Part shown: positions 9,538 through 18,664 of the stretch, piece by piece
Numbering within the stretch: the first letter of the stretch is position 1
Layout: each line of letters opens with the position of its first letter
NCBI RefSeq assembly: GCF_003968655.1
Contig: NZ_RXYK01000004.1
Location: 62,001-126,000, forward strand
DNA from: Chlorobium phaeovibrioides
GTDB taxonomy: Bacteria > Bacteroidota > Chlorobiia > Chlorobiales > Chlorobiaceae
DNA length: 64,000 bases
Reading direction: 5' to 3'
Made by a program: the position numbers and the translations under genes
The notes under the pieces: model-generated
What the model was told of the DNA's origin: nothing
The model's input: only the letters and a program-made list of their open reading frames with translations
Database searches by the model: none

Positions 9538-9609
9538 AATGATTTCTCCTTTTTCTGATGGCGTTGAAATTGGATATTTTTAGGAGTCGGGAACTTCTTT
9601 CGCATACTC

Positions 9610-9623
9610 CTGTTAAATAACAG
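9610..9623. promoter_or_regulatory. palindrome in the fmoA upstream region
   Basis: CTGTTA-AA-TAACAG is an interrupted palindrome with perfect 6-bp arms, 73 bases upstream of the fmoA start. The surrounding 9600-9665 is very AT-rich. It is a candidate operator, since FMO level responds to light and growth conditions; no regulator is identified. Confidence 0.35.
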
Positions 9624-9715
9624 CTTGAAAGAAATTTAAAGAATATTATTCAATATATAAAGCAAAATATCTTCGGCGCGTTTATCTCTTTCTCCTCCAA
9701 CCCAATTGCTTTGTG

Positions 9716-11332
9716 ATGTCCCTTTTCTTTCAAATTGTTGGCGGGTTACGCAACTCGGCTTTCAGGGCCCCTCTTTTCAGTGGCCTGCTTCTTGGTGTGG
9801 CTTTTCCGTCCTACCCTTCCGTTCGCCTTGAAGTTCTCGCCTGGGTTGCCCTGGTTCCTCTTCTTCTTTCTCTGGGGGATGTCCGCCGTGCAGGGGATTT
9901 TTTCAGAAAGGTTTATGCCGCCATGCTTCTTTACTGTTTCATCGCGCTCTGGTGGGTCTCTCTTGCGACTTTTCCTGGGGGAGTGCTGACTATTCTGGCC
10001 CAGGCTTTTTTTCTGACTGTGCCGTTCATGCTCTTTTTTGCACTCAGGAGGATGGCCGGTTTTTCGTTTGCACTCTTTTCCCTTCCGTTCGTCCAGGTTG
10101 GATGGGAGTGGCTCTATATGGAGCAGGAGCTCTCTTTGGGGTGGTTGACATTCGGCAATTCTCAGGCGTTGCTTACCCCGATGGTGCAGTATGCCGACAT
10201 GACGGGAGTCTGGGGAGTAAGTTTCTGGCTCTACGCTTTCAATGCGCTGGTCGTTGCCGCCCTCTATGCTCCGAAAGGCCGCCGGCTCCGCTATCTCGTG
10301 CCGCTGCCTGTTATGGTGCTGTTGCCGCTGCTCTATGGCGCCAGGGTTATTGGTGCTGATGGCGCAGCACCTGGGAACTCAGTGCGTATAAGTCTGGTAC
10401 AGCCGAACCTCAACCCTGTGGAGAAATGGGAGCAGCTTGGTGCATTCGGCACCCTTGTTCTTCACTCGCGCATGACAGCTGATGTTGTGGAAAGGGAGCA
10501 TCCCGATCTGGTCATCTGGCCGGAAACCGCCCTGTCGTTTCCGATTCTTGAGCCCGGTTATCGTGACTATTACCGATTCCTTCGCCACTCTGCAGGCTTA
10601 TGGGACACCACCCTTCTTTCCGGGTTTACCGATATCGTCCGCCTTCCCGCCGGCGGGGTTCTTCCTTCTGGCGGCCCGGGTCAACAGGATCCTCTGACGG
10701 GCATGATGGAAGAGTCATATAACGCCACCCTTCTGCTTTCTTCCCGCAATGATAGTGTGCAGGTCTACAGGAAGGCGCACCTTGTCCCTTTTGCCGAACG
10801 GGTTCCCTATTCGGGACAGCTGCCCTGGCTTGAGAGGCTGAATTTCTCGCTGACAGGAGCCGGGAGTTGGGGACAGGGACCGGGAGCAACGCTCATGACC
10901 ATGCAGACTGTGGACAAAGAGAGTGTGGTGTTGGCCAACATCATCTGTTATGAATCCATTTTCCCTGGCTATGTTGCCGGCTTTGTCAGGCAAGGGGCCG
11001 GGTTGTTGACGCTGGTGACCAATGATGGCTGGTATGGAACCTCTTATGGCCCCTGGCAGCATCTTGCAATCGGACGGTTCCGCTGCATTGAAAACCGGAG
11101 GGCGATGGCTCGTTGTGCCAATACGGGTGTGAGCGCCTTTATTGACCGGTTCGGGCGCGTCGGTGCTGAACTGTCATGGTGGGAGAAGGGGACCTTGAGC
11201 GGAGATGTGCCTCTGGAAAAAGAGCTGAGTTTCTATTCCCGGTGGCCGGATCTTCTTCCGAAAGCCTCGCTTCTCATGACGGCAGCTCTTTTTGCTTTTG
11301 CTTTCCGCAGAAGGTCCCCTCAGAGACCGTAG
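9716..11332 (+). CDS. lnt: apolipoprotein N-acyltransferase
   Basis: 538 aa from ATG 9716 (a GTG precedes it by one codon). Lnt adds the third acyl chain to the N-terminal cysteine of lipoproteins in the inner membrane. The N-terminal ~200 residues hold several hydrophobic segments. The periplasmic nitrilase-fold domain shows the Glu-Lys-Cys triad as E270 (WPETALSF), K353 (RKAHLVPF) and C411 (IICYESIFP). The gene overlaps the convergent sigma-54 activator gene by 13 bases. It lies divergent from fmoA across a 178-base AT-rich gap. Confidence 0.95.
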   Translation: MSLFFQIVGGLRNSAFRAPLFSGLLLGVAFPSYPSVRLEVLAWVALVPLLLSLGDVRRAGDFFRKVYAAMLLYCFIALWWVSLATFPGGVLTILAQAFFLTVPFMLFFALRRMAGFSFALFSLPFVQVGWEWLYMEQELSLGWLTFGNSQALLTPMVQYADMTGVWGVSFWLYAFNALVVAALYAPKGRRLRYLVPLPVMVLLPLLYGARVIGADGAAPGNSVRISLVQPNLNPVEKWEQLGAFGTLVLHSRMTADVVEREHPDLVIWPETALSFPILEPGYRDYYRFLRHSAGLWDTTLLSGFTDIVRLPAGGVLPSGGPGQQDPLTGMMEESYNATLLLSSRNDSVQVYRKAHLVPFAERVPYSGQLPWLERLNFSLTGAGSWGQGPGATLMTMQTVDKESVVLANIICYESIFPGYVAGFVRQGAGLLTLVTNDGWYGTSYGPWQHLAIGRFRCIENRRAMARCANTGVSAFIDRFGRVGAELSWWEKGTLSGDVPLEKELSFYSRWPDLLPKASLLMTAALFAFAFRRRSPQRP

Positions 11333-12453
11333 CGTTTGATTTTCCGGTAGAGAGTCCTCTCCGTTGTGCCGAGTGCGGCAGCCGCCTTTTTTTTATTCCC
11401 CCCACACCTGTTGATGGCCTCAATGATAGTCTTTTTTTCCGCTTCGTCAAGTGAGGGTGGTGCGGGTGCCGGTCCGGGTTCGGTAATTGAAGGTGGTTCC
11501 GTGTTTTCCGACGGGTCGGGAAGGAGCAACGGGGCGGTATGAAGCGGACGGTCTGGTTCCATAAGCTGCTGGACCATGTGCCGTATGTCGCTCACCTCCT
11601 GGCGGAGCTGAATGAGGCTGCTGTAGAGAAGCTGCAGTTCGTTTTTTTCTGAGCGTACCGGGTCGTGCACCAGACTTTTGAACCGGTTTCGCTGGATAAG
11701 GTGCTTGTCAAGAATTCCCGAGGTTATCTCCCGCCCCTTTTCAAGAACCAGAAGTGATTCAACAAGGTTGCGCAGTTCGCGTACATTGCCCGGCCATGGG
11801 TAGCGCAGAAGCATTTCCGTGGCATCGGGGGTGAATCCTTCAAAGGGAATGGTGTGCTTCTGCTGGAATTCGTGGACGAAATGCTCCGTGAGCAGCAGAA
11901 TGTCGCGGCCGCGTTCCCTGAGCGGGGGAATCTGGAGTTCCACGCTGCGCAGCCGGTAATAGAGATCTTCACGGAAATTGTGCTCCGCAACCGCCTGCAT
12001 GAGGTTTTTGTTCGTGGCCGCTATGATGCGGGTGTCGGAGTAAATGGTTGATGATGCCCCGACCCTCTGGAACTCTCCGTTCTCAATGACGCGGAGAAAC
12101 TTGACCTGGGTTTCAAGCGACATCTCGCCGATTTCGTCAAGAAAGATGGAGCCTCTGTCGGCCGTTTCGAAATATCCTTTCCTTGCCTGTACAGCGCCGG
12201 TAAAAGCCCCTTTTTCATGTCCGAAGAGCTCTGATTCAAGAATGCCCGTGGGGATGGCTCCGCAGTTGACGGGTATGAAGCTTTTTCCGGCCCGCCGGCT
12301 GTGGTTGTGGATGAATCGTGCGAGAACCTCTTTTCCCGACCCGGTTTCCCCGGTAATAAGGACGGTGATGTCAGTTTCTGCCACCTGAAGCGCAAACTGA
12401 CGGAGACGCTCCATCACATCGCTGGCGCCAATGATAACTGTATCGGGCTTCAT
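11320..12453 (-). CDS. sigma-54-dependent transcriptional activator without sensor domain
   Basis: 377 aa. The AAA+ domain begins almost at the N-terminus: Walker A GETGSGKE (35-42), the sigma-54 contact loop GAFTGA (82-87) and Walker B IFLDEIGE (103-110). A C-terminal Fis-type helix-turn-helix (about 337-377, [20 protein letters not shown]) binds DNA. There is no receiver, GAF or PAS domain, as in PspF, so control must come from a partner protein or expression level. Residues 300-335 are a proline-rich linker. Its start overlaps the stop of the SPOR-domain gene by 4 bases (ATGA), so the two are translationally coupled. Confidence 0.92.
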   Translation of the reverse strand: MKPDTVIIGASDVMERLRQFALQVAETDITVLITGETGSGKEVLARFIHNHSRRAGKSFIPVNCGAIPTGILESELFGHEKGAFTGAVQARKGYFETADRGSIFLDEIGEMSLETQVKFLRVIENGEFQRVGASSTIYSDTRIIAATNKNLMQAVAEHNFREDLYYRLRSVELQIPPLRERGRDILLLTEHFVHEFQQKHTIPFEGFTPDATEMLLRYPWPGNVRELRNLVESLLVLEKGREITSGILDKHLIQRNRFKSLVHDPVRSEKNELQLLYSSLIQLRQEVSDIRHMVQQLMEPDRPLHTAPLLLPDPSENTEPPSITEPGPAPAPPSLDEAEKKTIIEAINRCGGNKKKAAAALGTTERTLYRKIKRYGL

Positions 12454-13163
12454 CGGCTGGCGGGAAGGACAATGGATCCGAAGGGGATTGCCTTTCCGGC
12501 TTGTTTCGCCTCTTTTTCAGAGCCGAACGAGCTGTTCAGGCGTACCTTGTGCATCTGGTTCTCAGGAACAATGACGACAGGGCCGTAGGGTGCAATTCTT
12601 GCCGCAAGAGCTTCTGCATTGGTTCTGGAACCGAAGCTGCCGAACTGCAGCGTGAATCCTTTTCTTGATTGCCCGGCATCGGATGAGGCATTTTTTTTCA
12701 GTGATTCAAGCGCTGACTGGAGGGGCGTCATCTGAACTGCCGGGCCGGCTGCCTGCGCTGTATGAGCGGGGGGCGCTAGAGTCCTTGCCGGTAGAGGTTT
12801 TGATAGTTTCGGCAGGGGCGGTTCTGCGGCAAGAGCGGTCTTGTAGTCAGTAAGTCTTGCCTTGCTGATTGCGTCCATTGCAGGATCGGGGTAGAGGGTG
12901 AGCTGCTTTTTGAAAAGCTCTGCGGCTTTGGGGCCGTCTTTGGTCAGGAGGGCCTCTATGACTGTTTTTTCGGAGTTGATGGTTGCTTTTTGGCGAATCG
13001 TTTCCAGCAAATAAATTTTATCTTCATTGACAGCCTGCGTTATGAGCCGGCTGAAGGATAGGGCTCCTGCGCTGTGTGCGGATGAAGGCGACAGGAATAT
13101 TGTCATGAGAAGCAGTAGGAACAGGCCTGGGCGGAATTTCAGCAGCGAATGGCTGGTATGCAT
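12450..13163 (-). CDS. secreted SPOR-domain protein
   Basis: 237 aa. An N-terminal signal peptide (basic start, hydrophobic LLLLMTIFL, cleavage near SAHSAG) is followed by a ~130-residue helical, Ala/Pro-rich region and a C-terminal SPOR domain (about 160-236: [18 protein letters not shown] ... [13 protein letters not shown]). SPOR domains bind denuded peptidoglycan at division sites. It is the first gene of a two-gene unit with the sigma-54 activator. It might sense or respond to envelope state; that link is inferred only from the coupling. Confidence 0.82.
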   Translation of the reverse strand: MHTSHSLLKFRPGLFLLLLMTIFLSPSSAHSAGALSFSRLITQAVNEDKIYLLETIRQKATINSEKTVIEALLTKDGPKAAELFKKQLTLYPDPAMDAISKARLTDYKTALAAEPPLPKLSKPLPARTLAPPAHTAQAAGPAVQMTPLQSALESLKKNASSDAGQSRKGFTLQFGSFGSRTNAEALAARIAPYGPVVIVPENQMHKVRLNSSFGSEKEAKQAGKAIPFGSIVLPASR

Positions 13164-13313
13164 TTGTGTAGGGCGGTTGACAGTTTCAATCGTTGATCAT
13201 GCGGCATCGGTGCCTGTTGTGGCAATATGAGAAAATTTTCCCTGAAACGGAACCATCCGTCATACTCCCCGTTCTGATCTCTTTTTTCCCGGCTTCACAA
13301 CCCTTAGTGACAT

Positions 13314-14189
13314 ATGAAGATCAAGACACCTTTGACAGTAAAAGCGTTTGCCAAAATCAACCTTGGCCTGTTCATCACCCGAAAGCGCGATGACGGGTAT
13401 CATACCCTCTCAACGCTCTTTGCTCCCATAGACTGGTATGACATTCTTTCCTTCAGTGCAGCAGATGCCATTGAGATGAGCTGCACCAACCCTGATCTGC
13501 CGGTTGATGACAGCAACCTGTGTGTACGGGCGGCCCGTCTCCTGCAGGATGAGGGTGGTGTGAAAGAGGGTGTGTCAATGCTGCTCGACAAGCGGGTTCC
13601 CTTTGGTGCAGGTCTGGGCGGAGGGAGCAGTGACGCGGCAACGGTGCTCAGGGTACTGAATTCTTTCTGGGACATCAACCTGTCCTCCGTCGACCTTCAC
13701 CGGCTTGCCGTTTCACTCGGAGCCGATGTTCCTTATTTTCTCGAAATGCAGGGGCTTGCCTATGCCGGCGGCATAGGTGATGAGCTGGTTGATCTCAACA
13801 TGACCATTCCGTGGTTCATTGTGACGGTCTTTCCTTGCGAGCATATTTCCACCGCGTGGGCCTACGGACATTTCCACAGACGCTTTGAGCTTGAGCGCCC
13901 TGACCTTCAAGCTCTTGCCCGGCAACTCTCTTCCGATGGGAAAGCGGAGCTGCTGCGGCTCTTTGAGAATGATTTCGAGTCGGCGGTGTTTGAGCAGTTC
14001 GGCAATGTCAGGCAGGTGAAAACCGATCTTCTTTCGGCAGGCGCACTCTTTTCCTCTCTCTCGGGGAGTGGCTCTGCGGTCTATGGTCTCTTTGAAGGGG
14101 AGTCGGCGGCGCGGGAAGTGATGGCTGCAATGGAAGCAAAAGGCTACCCGGTGAGTCTTACCCCACCGGGATTTTCCATGCGGCAGTAA
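13314..14189 (+). CDS. ispE: 4-diphosphocytidyl-2-C-methyl-D-erythritol kinase
   Basis: 291 aa GHMP kinase of the MEP isoprenoid pathway. It phosphorylates CDP-ME at the 2-hydroxyl, upstream of the chlorophyll phytyl/farnesyl tail, carotenoids and quinones. Motifs: N-terminal AFAKINLGLFITRKRDDGYH, the ATP-binding glycine-rich PFGAGLGGGSSDAAT, and C-terminal SLSGSGSAVYGLF. It is divergent from the SPOR gene and converges on the nitrilase gene with 5 bases between stops. Confidence 0.96.
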   Translation: MKIKTPLTVKAFAKINLGLFITRKRDDGYHTLSTLFAPIDWYDILSFSAADAIEMSCTNPDLPVDDSNLCVRAARLLQDEGGVKEGVSMLLDKRVPFGAGLGGGSSDAATVLRVLNSFWDINLSSVDLHRLAVSLGADVPYFLEMQGLAYAGGIGDELVDLNMTIPWFIVTVFPCEHISTAWAYGHFHRRFELERPDLQALARQLSSDGKAELLRLFENDFESAVFEQFGNVRQVKTDLLSAGALFSSLSGSGSAVYGLFEGESAAREVMAAMEAKGYPVSLTPPGFSMRQ

Positions 14190-14194
14190 CCAGT

Positions 14195-15055
14195 TTACCC
14201 CCGGGGCTTTCCGGTGATGATGGTGTTGAGCTCTGCTGAAATGAGCCTGAGGTCTTCATCGAGAAAGTGGGATGAATGAAGCCGGGTCCGCTTGACTGCG
14301 TTGAAGTCAAGCATGCATTCCAGAACCTTTTCCTCAAAGAGCGGGGCGCTTGCCATGAGTGTTCCATCCGGGCCGCTCAAGGACGAGTTGCCCCAGTAGG
14401 TGAAGCTGTCTTCATTCCCCACCCGGTTGACGCAGCCGACAAATGAGCTGAAGAGGAATGAGTAGGTGGAGGCAATTGTCTGCCACTGCTCAACAATTGC
14501 GGGAGCGCCGTTTCCTGGCGACATGCGCAGGGGGCTTGACATCAGAACCAGCATCAGCTGCGCGCCCTGATGGGCCAGCAGATAGGGAACCGATACATGC
14601 CAGAAGTCTTCACAGATGGCCACTCCTATTCTGCCGAGCCGCTTTGAATCGACCGTCCGAATCTCCTGTCCGGCAGAGAAGTAGCGCAGCTCTTCAAACA
14701 TTCCATAAGTTGGCAGGTAGATTTTCCTGTGGATGCTTTGGGCTTCCCCCTCTTCAAACATGAAGGCCGAGTTGTAGACCCCGTAGTCTTCGCTCAGCTC
14801 AATACCTCCGCAGATGATGCAGATGTGCCGGCTCAGTTCTCGAAGCGGCTGAAGCTTCGGGTCGTGGATATGCATGGCAATATCCTGCGCCGCGTCCTGA
14901 ACATTGTAGCCACTCAGCGAGAGTTCCGGGAATGCTATGGCGTCAGCTCCGTTGCGGATTGCCTCTTCCGTCATTCGGCAGTGGCGTTCAAGATTGTCGT
15001 CGAAATTCGCCAGTGTGCAGTCGGTCTGGGCTATATGCAGCTTAGCTTTGCGCAT
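14195..15055 (-). CDS. carbon-nitrogen hydrolase (nitrilase superfamily)
   Basis: 286 aa from ATG 15055 (start of MRKAKLHIAQTDC); the frame is open to 15121, but that extension overlaps the permease end. The Glu-Lys-Cys triad is E44 (FPELSLSG), K111 (HRKIYLPTYG) and C148 (VAICEDFWH). The stretch KIYLPTYGMFEELRYFSAG resembles the glutaminase domain of glutamine-dependent NAD synthetase, but the synthetase half is absent. The substrate is therefore unknown: an amide or a nitrogenous compound. It lies 19 bases downstream of an NCS2 purine permease on the same strand, which suggests a shared role in nitrogen-compound salvage. Confidence 0.85.
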   Translation of the reverse strand: MRKAKLHIAQTDCTLANFDDNLERHCRMTEEAIRNGADAIAFPELSLSGYNVQDAAQDIAMHIHDPKLQPLRELSRHICIICGGIELSEDYGVYNSAFMFEEGEAQSIHRKIYLPTYGMFEELRYFSAGQEIRTVDSKRLGRIGVAICEDFWHVSVPYLLAHQGAQLMLVLMSSPLRMSPGNGAPAIVEQWQTIASTYSFLFSSFVGCVNRVGNEDSFTYWGNSSLSGPDGTLMASAPLFEEKVLECMLDFNAVKRTRLHSSHFLDEDLRLISAELNTIITGKPRG

Positions 15056-15074
15056 TGTTGTCTCTTTCCTGGTT

Positions 15075-16397
15075 TTAGTGATAGGGATAGAAAAGATAAA
15101 AGATAAGAGAGAGAGCAGCAAGGATCCACATGCCCGCGTTCAGATCTTTGGAGCGCCCTGTCAGGAGTTTCAAAAGCGTGTGGGCAATGAAGCCGGCGGT
15201 GATGCCAACACCGATATTGAAAGAGAAAATCATCAGCACAATGGTGATGAATGCGGGAAGCAGTTCACTGTAGTCGCTGAAATCCATTTTCTGGATTGAG
15301 GAGATCATGAATGAACCGACAATGACCATGGATGGACCGTAGGCAAAGGGGGGGACGATGGTAAGCAGCGGCGAAAAAAAGAGCGCAAGAACAAAAAATC
15401 CTGCAACCACAATGGCCGTGAAGCCCGTTCGGCCACCCTGCTCGATGCCGGTGGCTGATTCAATGTAAATACCTGCGGTGGTGGTGCCCAGAAGTGATGC
15501 AATGACTGTGGAGAGAGCGTCGACAAGCATCGGCTTTTCAATCTGGGGAAGGTTTCCTTCAGAATCAAGCAGGCCGGCGCGGGAGGAGAGGCCGAAGAGT
15601 GAGCCCATTGTGTCGACAAAATCCATGATCAGTACACTGGTGACTACTCCGGCAAACCCCCATACCAGAGCCCCCTGAAAGTTTATCTGCATCCATATTG
15701 GGGCAATTGAGGGGGGGAGACTGACAGGGGTGGGGGGAACAGGAAGAAGACCAAGCAGGAGAAAGGCTCCGGTTGTGGCACCCATGGCAATCAGGATGGC
15801 TCCCCTTACCTTGCGCACAAGCAGCACTGCGGTTGCCAGCAGCCCTGCAAGGCTCAAAAGGACCGGCAGTCCGGTGATATCTGCAAGACGGAGGGGCGCT
15901 CCCGGTACTCCGAGGGTGATGATGCCCATGTTGCCGAGGCCGAGAAATGCCAGAAAGAGACCGATGCCGACGGCAAAGCTGTGTTTGAGGGAGAGGGGTA
16001 TGGACCGGGCAAGCCATTCACGGAGCCCTGCAAGTGTGAGGAGGGTAAAGAGAATGCCGCTGATGAAAATGGCTGCAAGGGCAGTCTGCCAGGAATATCC
16101 GAGGGTATGGACAACAGTATAGGCGATAAATGCGTTCTCACCCATGTAGGGGGCAACGGCAAAGGGGCGTTTGGCGTAGAGGCCCATGAGCAGGGTTCCT
16201 GCAATGGCTGTCAGGATGGTGGCCGTCATGGAAGGGCCTTTGGGGATGCCTGCCGCTTCCAGAATTGCGGGGTTGACAACGATGATGTAGGCGAGTGTGA
16301 AAAAGGTGGTTGCCCCTGCAAGAAACTCCTGCCGGTAGCCGGTGCGGTGACCCTTGAAGTCAAAATAGGAGGAGATGCTCATTGTATACTCAGCCAT
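15075..16397 (-). CDS. NCS2-family purine permease (AzgA-like)
   Basis: 440 aa, polytopic with about 12-14 membrane segments. The N-terminal GHRTGYRQEFLAGATTFFTLAYIIVVNPAIL is typical of the AzgA/GhxP branch of NCS2 proteins, proton symporters for adenine, guanine or hypoxanthine. The central TSVLIMDFVDTMGSLFGLS and ESATGIEQGGRTGFTAIV motifs match this branch. It is the first gene of a likely two-gene unit with the nitrilase. Exact base specificity cannot be told from sequence. Confidence 0.9.
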   Translation of the reverse strand: MAEYTMSISSYFDFKGHRTGYRQEFLAGATTFFTLAYIIVVNPAILEAAGIPKGPSMTATILTAIAGTLLMGLYAKRPFAVAPYMGENAFIAYTVVHTLGYSWQTALAAIFISGILFTLLTLAGLREWLARSIPLSLKHSFAVGIGLFLAFLGLGNMGIITLGVPGAPLRLADITGLPVLLSLAGLLATAVLLVRKVRGAILIAMGATTGAFLLLGLLPVPPTPVSLPPSIAPIWMQINFQGALVWGFAGVVTSVLIMDFVDTMGSLFGLSSRAGLLDSEGNLPQIEKPMLVDALSTVIASLLGTTTAGIYIESATGIEQGGRTGFTAIVVAGFFVLALFFSPLLTIVPPFAYGPSMVIVGSFMISSIQKMDFSDYSELLPAFITIVLMIFSFNIGVGITAGFIAHTLLKLLTGRSKDLNAGMWILAALSLIFYLFYPYH

Positions 16398-16432
16398 TTT
16401 ACATTGTCAAGCCACTGGAAGAATAATGTTTT

Positions 16433-16462
16433 TTTGCGAAAGAGCGGGATTGTTTATATTGG
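16433..16462 (+). promoter_or_regulatory. candidate promoter of the peroxiredoxin gene
   Basis: TTTG (16433-16436), 18 bases, TATATTGG (16455-16462) resembles the Bacteroidetes-type -33/-7 promoter with one mismatch and slightly short spacing. A small inverted repeat, GACT-N5-AGTC (16462-16474), sits at the expected start site and could be an operator. The ATG at 16520 has GGAG 9 bases upstream. Confidence 0.35.
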
Positions 16463-16519
16463 ACTAAATAAGTCTTGTTTAGCGATTCATCTCACCAAAA
16501 CCCTTGATCGGAGAAAGCC

Positions 16520-17110
16520 ATGAGTGTCCTTGTTGGCCGTAAAGCGCCTGAATTCAATGTGGAGGCCGTTGTTGGCGGCTCACAGTTTGTTGATTCATGT
16601 AAACTGAGTGATTTCAGAGGACAGTATGTTGTCCTTTTTTTCTATCCCCTCGACTTTACCTTTGTCTGCCCGACAGAGCTGCACGCTTTCCAGGAGAAGC
16701 TTGAGGAGTTCAAGAAACGGAATGTGGAGGTTCTCGGCTGCTCGGTAGATTCCAAGTTTTCGCATCTGGCCTGGCTGAACACGCCGCACAACCGGGGAGG
16801 TATTCAGGGTGTGACCTATACTTTGCTTTCAGATCTCAACAAAACCGTGTCGGCAGATTATGATGTGCTGGCAGAGGGTGCGGGCGTTGCCTTGCGGGGT
16901 CTCTTCCTGATTGATTGCGAAGGCGTTGTGCGTCATCAGGTTGTCAACGATCTGGGGCTTGGCCGCAATGTGGATGAGGTGCTGAGAATGGTGGATGCGC
17001 TTCAGTTTACAGAGCAGTTCGGTGAGGTATGCCCGGCAAACTGGAACAAGGGCGATAAAGCCATGAAGCCGACCGATGAAGGGCTGAAGGATTTCTTCAA
17101 AAACGATTGA
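16520..17110 (+). CDS. typical 2-Cys peroxiredoxin (AhpC/TSA family)
   Basis: 196 aa. The peroxidatic cysteine is C50 in FVCPTE and the resolving cysteine C171 in EVCPANWNKG, the Prx1/AhpC layout. It reduces hydrogen peroxide and alkyl hydroperoxides, protecting this strict anaerobe from oxygen; the electron donor is probably a thioredoxin system, not seen here. The C-terminal tail past C171 is of the length found in robust-to-sensitive forms. It is a single gene with its own promoter region and a clear Shine-Dalgarno (GGAG). Confidence 0.95.
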   Translation: MSVLVGRKAPEFNVEAVVGGSQFVDSCKLSDFRGQYVVLFFYPLDFTFVCPTELHAFQEKLEEFKKRNVEVLGCSVDSKFSHLAWLNTPHNRGGIQGVTYTLLSDLNKTVSADYDVLAEGAGVALRGLFLIDCEGVVRHQVVNDLGLGRNVDEVLRMVDALQFTEQFGEVCPANWNKGDKAMKPTDEGLKDFFKND

Positions 17111-17119
17111 TCTATAATA

Positions 17120-17160
17120 AGTTTTCAGTTCTCAATGTTTGGTGTTGAGAACTGAAAACT
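17120..17160. repeat. 16-bp perfect inverted repeat between peroxiredoxin gene and proS
   Basis: AGTTTTCAGTTCTCAA (17120-17135) and its exact reverse complement (17145-17160) flank a 9-nt spacer between two convergent genes. It would form a strong hairpin on either strand but has no T-tract on either side, so it is not a classical intrinsic terminator. It may block read-through or be a dispersed intergenic repeat. Confidence 0.6.
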
Positions 17161-17167
17161 GAAAATA

Positions 17168-18613
17168 TCAATAGGCTTTGGCGAAAACCACCTTCTGTGA
17201 TGATGGTTTGCCCGAAAAAATGCATACTCCCGGTTCGTCCATGTGGTAGTGCTCACGGTAGTCGCTCTCTTCAGGAAGCACCCTGATGGTGGCCCGTGTC
17301 TCTTCCTTGATTTTCTCCTCTGTTTCGGCTGTGCCGTCCCAATGGGCGATGACGAATCCCTCTTCAACAGCACTCTTGAATGTTTCGTAATCTGTGACTT
17401 CCCGGGTGTTCTCTTCCCGGAACCGGAGCGCTTTCTGGAACATGTCGGCCTGCATTGCACTGAGCATGCCGCTCACCTGGACGGCCAGGGTGGCGTCAAG
17501 CTGGAGTTCTGTTTTTTCAAGCGTGTCGCGGCGGGCGGCAATGCAGACCCCTTTGTCAATGTCGCGCGGGCCTACCTCAATGCGCACAGGAATGCCCTGC
17601 AGTTCGTATTCTGCAAATTTCCATCCCGGTGAGTTCTGTTCGCTGTCGTCCACAAAGGCGGGAATTCCGTTCTCTTTGAGTTCCGCAGCCATGGACTCGG
17701 CTTTTGCAAGCACGGCAGCTTTGTCGCCCCTGAGGATGGGGATGATGACCACCTGGCGGGTGGCGAGTTTTGGCGGCAGAACCAGCCCGCGGTCGTCTGA
17801 ATGGGCCATGATGAGAGCACCGATAAGGCGGGTGGAGACTCCCCAGCTGGTTGCCCAGACATAGTCGAGCACTCCCTCTTTTGTCTGGAACTGGCAGTCG
17901 AACGCTTTGGCGAAATTCTGTCCGAGGTTGTGGGATGTTCCGGCCTGCAGTGCTTTGCCGTCCTGCATCATCGCTTCAATGCAGTATGTTTCATCTGCAC
18001 CGGCAAACTTTTCGCTGTCGGTTTTCCGTCCCATGATGACCGGCATGGCCATGTACTCTTCAGCAAATGTTTTATAGACGCGTATCATCCGCATCACCTC
18101 TTCCTGCGATTCTTCGGGGGTGGCATGAGCGGTATGGCCTTCCTGCCAGAGGAATTCCGTGGTGCGCAGAAAAAGCCGGGTTCTCATTTCCCACCGCACG
18201 ACATTGGCCCACTGGTTGATGAGGAGCGGGAGGTCGCGGTATGACTGGATCCACTTTTTATAGGATGACCAGATGATGGTTTCGGAGGTGGGGCGAACAT
18301 AGAGTTTTTCCGCCAGCTCTTCTCCGCCGCCGTGGGTGACGACAGCGCATTCGGGAGCAAACCCTTCAATATGCTCGGCCTCTTTGGCTATGAAGCTTTC
18401 AGGGATGAAGAGGGGAAAATAGGCATTCACATGGCCGGTCTCTTTGAACATCCGGTCGAGGGCGGCCTGCATTTTTTCCCAGACTGCGTAGCCGTTCGGC
18501 CGTATGACCATGCATCCGCGGACATCGGAGTAGTCTGCAAGTTTTGCTGAGCGGACCAGATCAATATACCATTGGGAATAATCTGCTTCTCTTGAGGTGA
18601 TTTTATCTGCCAC
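17168..18613 (-). CDS. proS: prolyl-tRNA synthetase (short, archaeal/eukaryote-like type)
   Basis: 481 aa class II synthetase that charges tRNA-Pro. The length and the motifs [24 protein letters not shown] and [15 protein letters not shown] identify the ProS type without the bacterial INS editing domain and with a C-terminal extension ending in tyrosine (KAY). That form occurs in archaea, eukaryotes and some bacteria including Chlorobi. Motif 3 lies near GLVLPPKLA, and the anticodon-binding domain near VVIIPI. It follows the DUF4412 gene by 51 bases on the same strand. Confidence 0.95.
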   Translation of the reverse strand: MADKITSREADYSQWYIDLVRSAKLADYSDVRGCMVIRPNGYAVWEKMQAALDRMFKETGHVNAYFPLFIPESFIAKEAEHIEGFAPECAVVTHGGGEELAEKLYVRPTSETIIWSSYKKWIQSYRDLPLLINQWANVVRWEMRTRLFLRTTEFLWQEGHTAHATPEESQEEVMRMIRVYKTFAEEYMAMPVIMGRKTDSEKFAGADETYCIEAMMQDGKALQAGTSHNLGQNFAKAFDCQFQTKEGVLDYVWATSWGVSTRLIGALIMAHSDDRGLVLPPKLATRQVVIIPILRGDKAAVLAKAESMAAELKENGIPAFVDDSEQNSPGWKFAEYELQGIPVRIEVGPRDIDKGVCIAARRDTLEKTELQLDATLAVQVSGMLSAMQADMFQKALRFREENTREVTDYETFKSAVEEGFVIAHWDGTAETEEKIKEETRATIRVLPEESDYREHYHMDEPGVCIFSGKPSSQKVVFAKAY

Positions 18614-18664
18614 AGGTTCTGGGGATATATTATGTTGAGAGGAGTGGAGGGGGAAAATATACGA

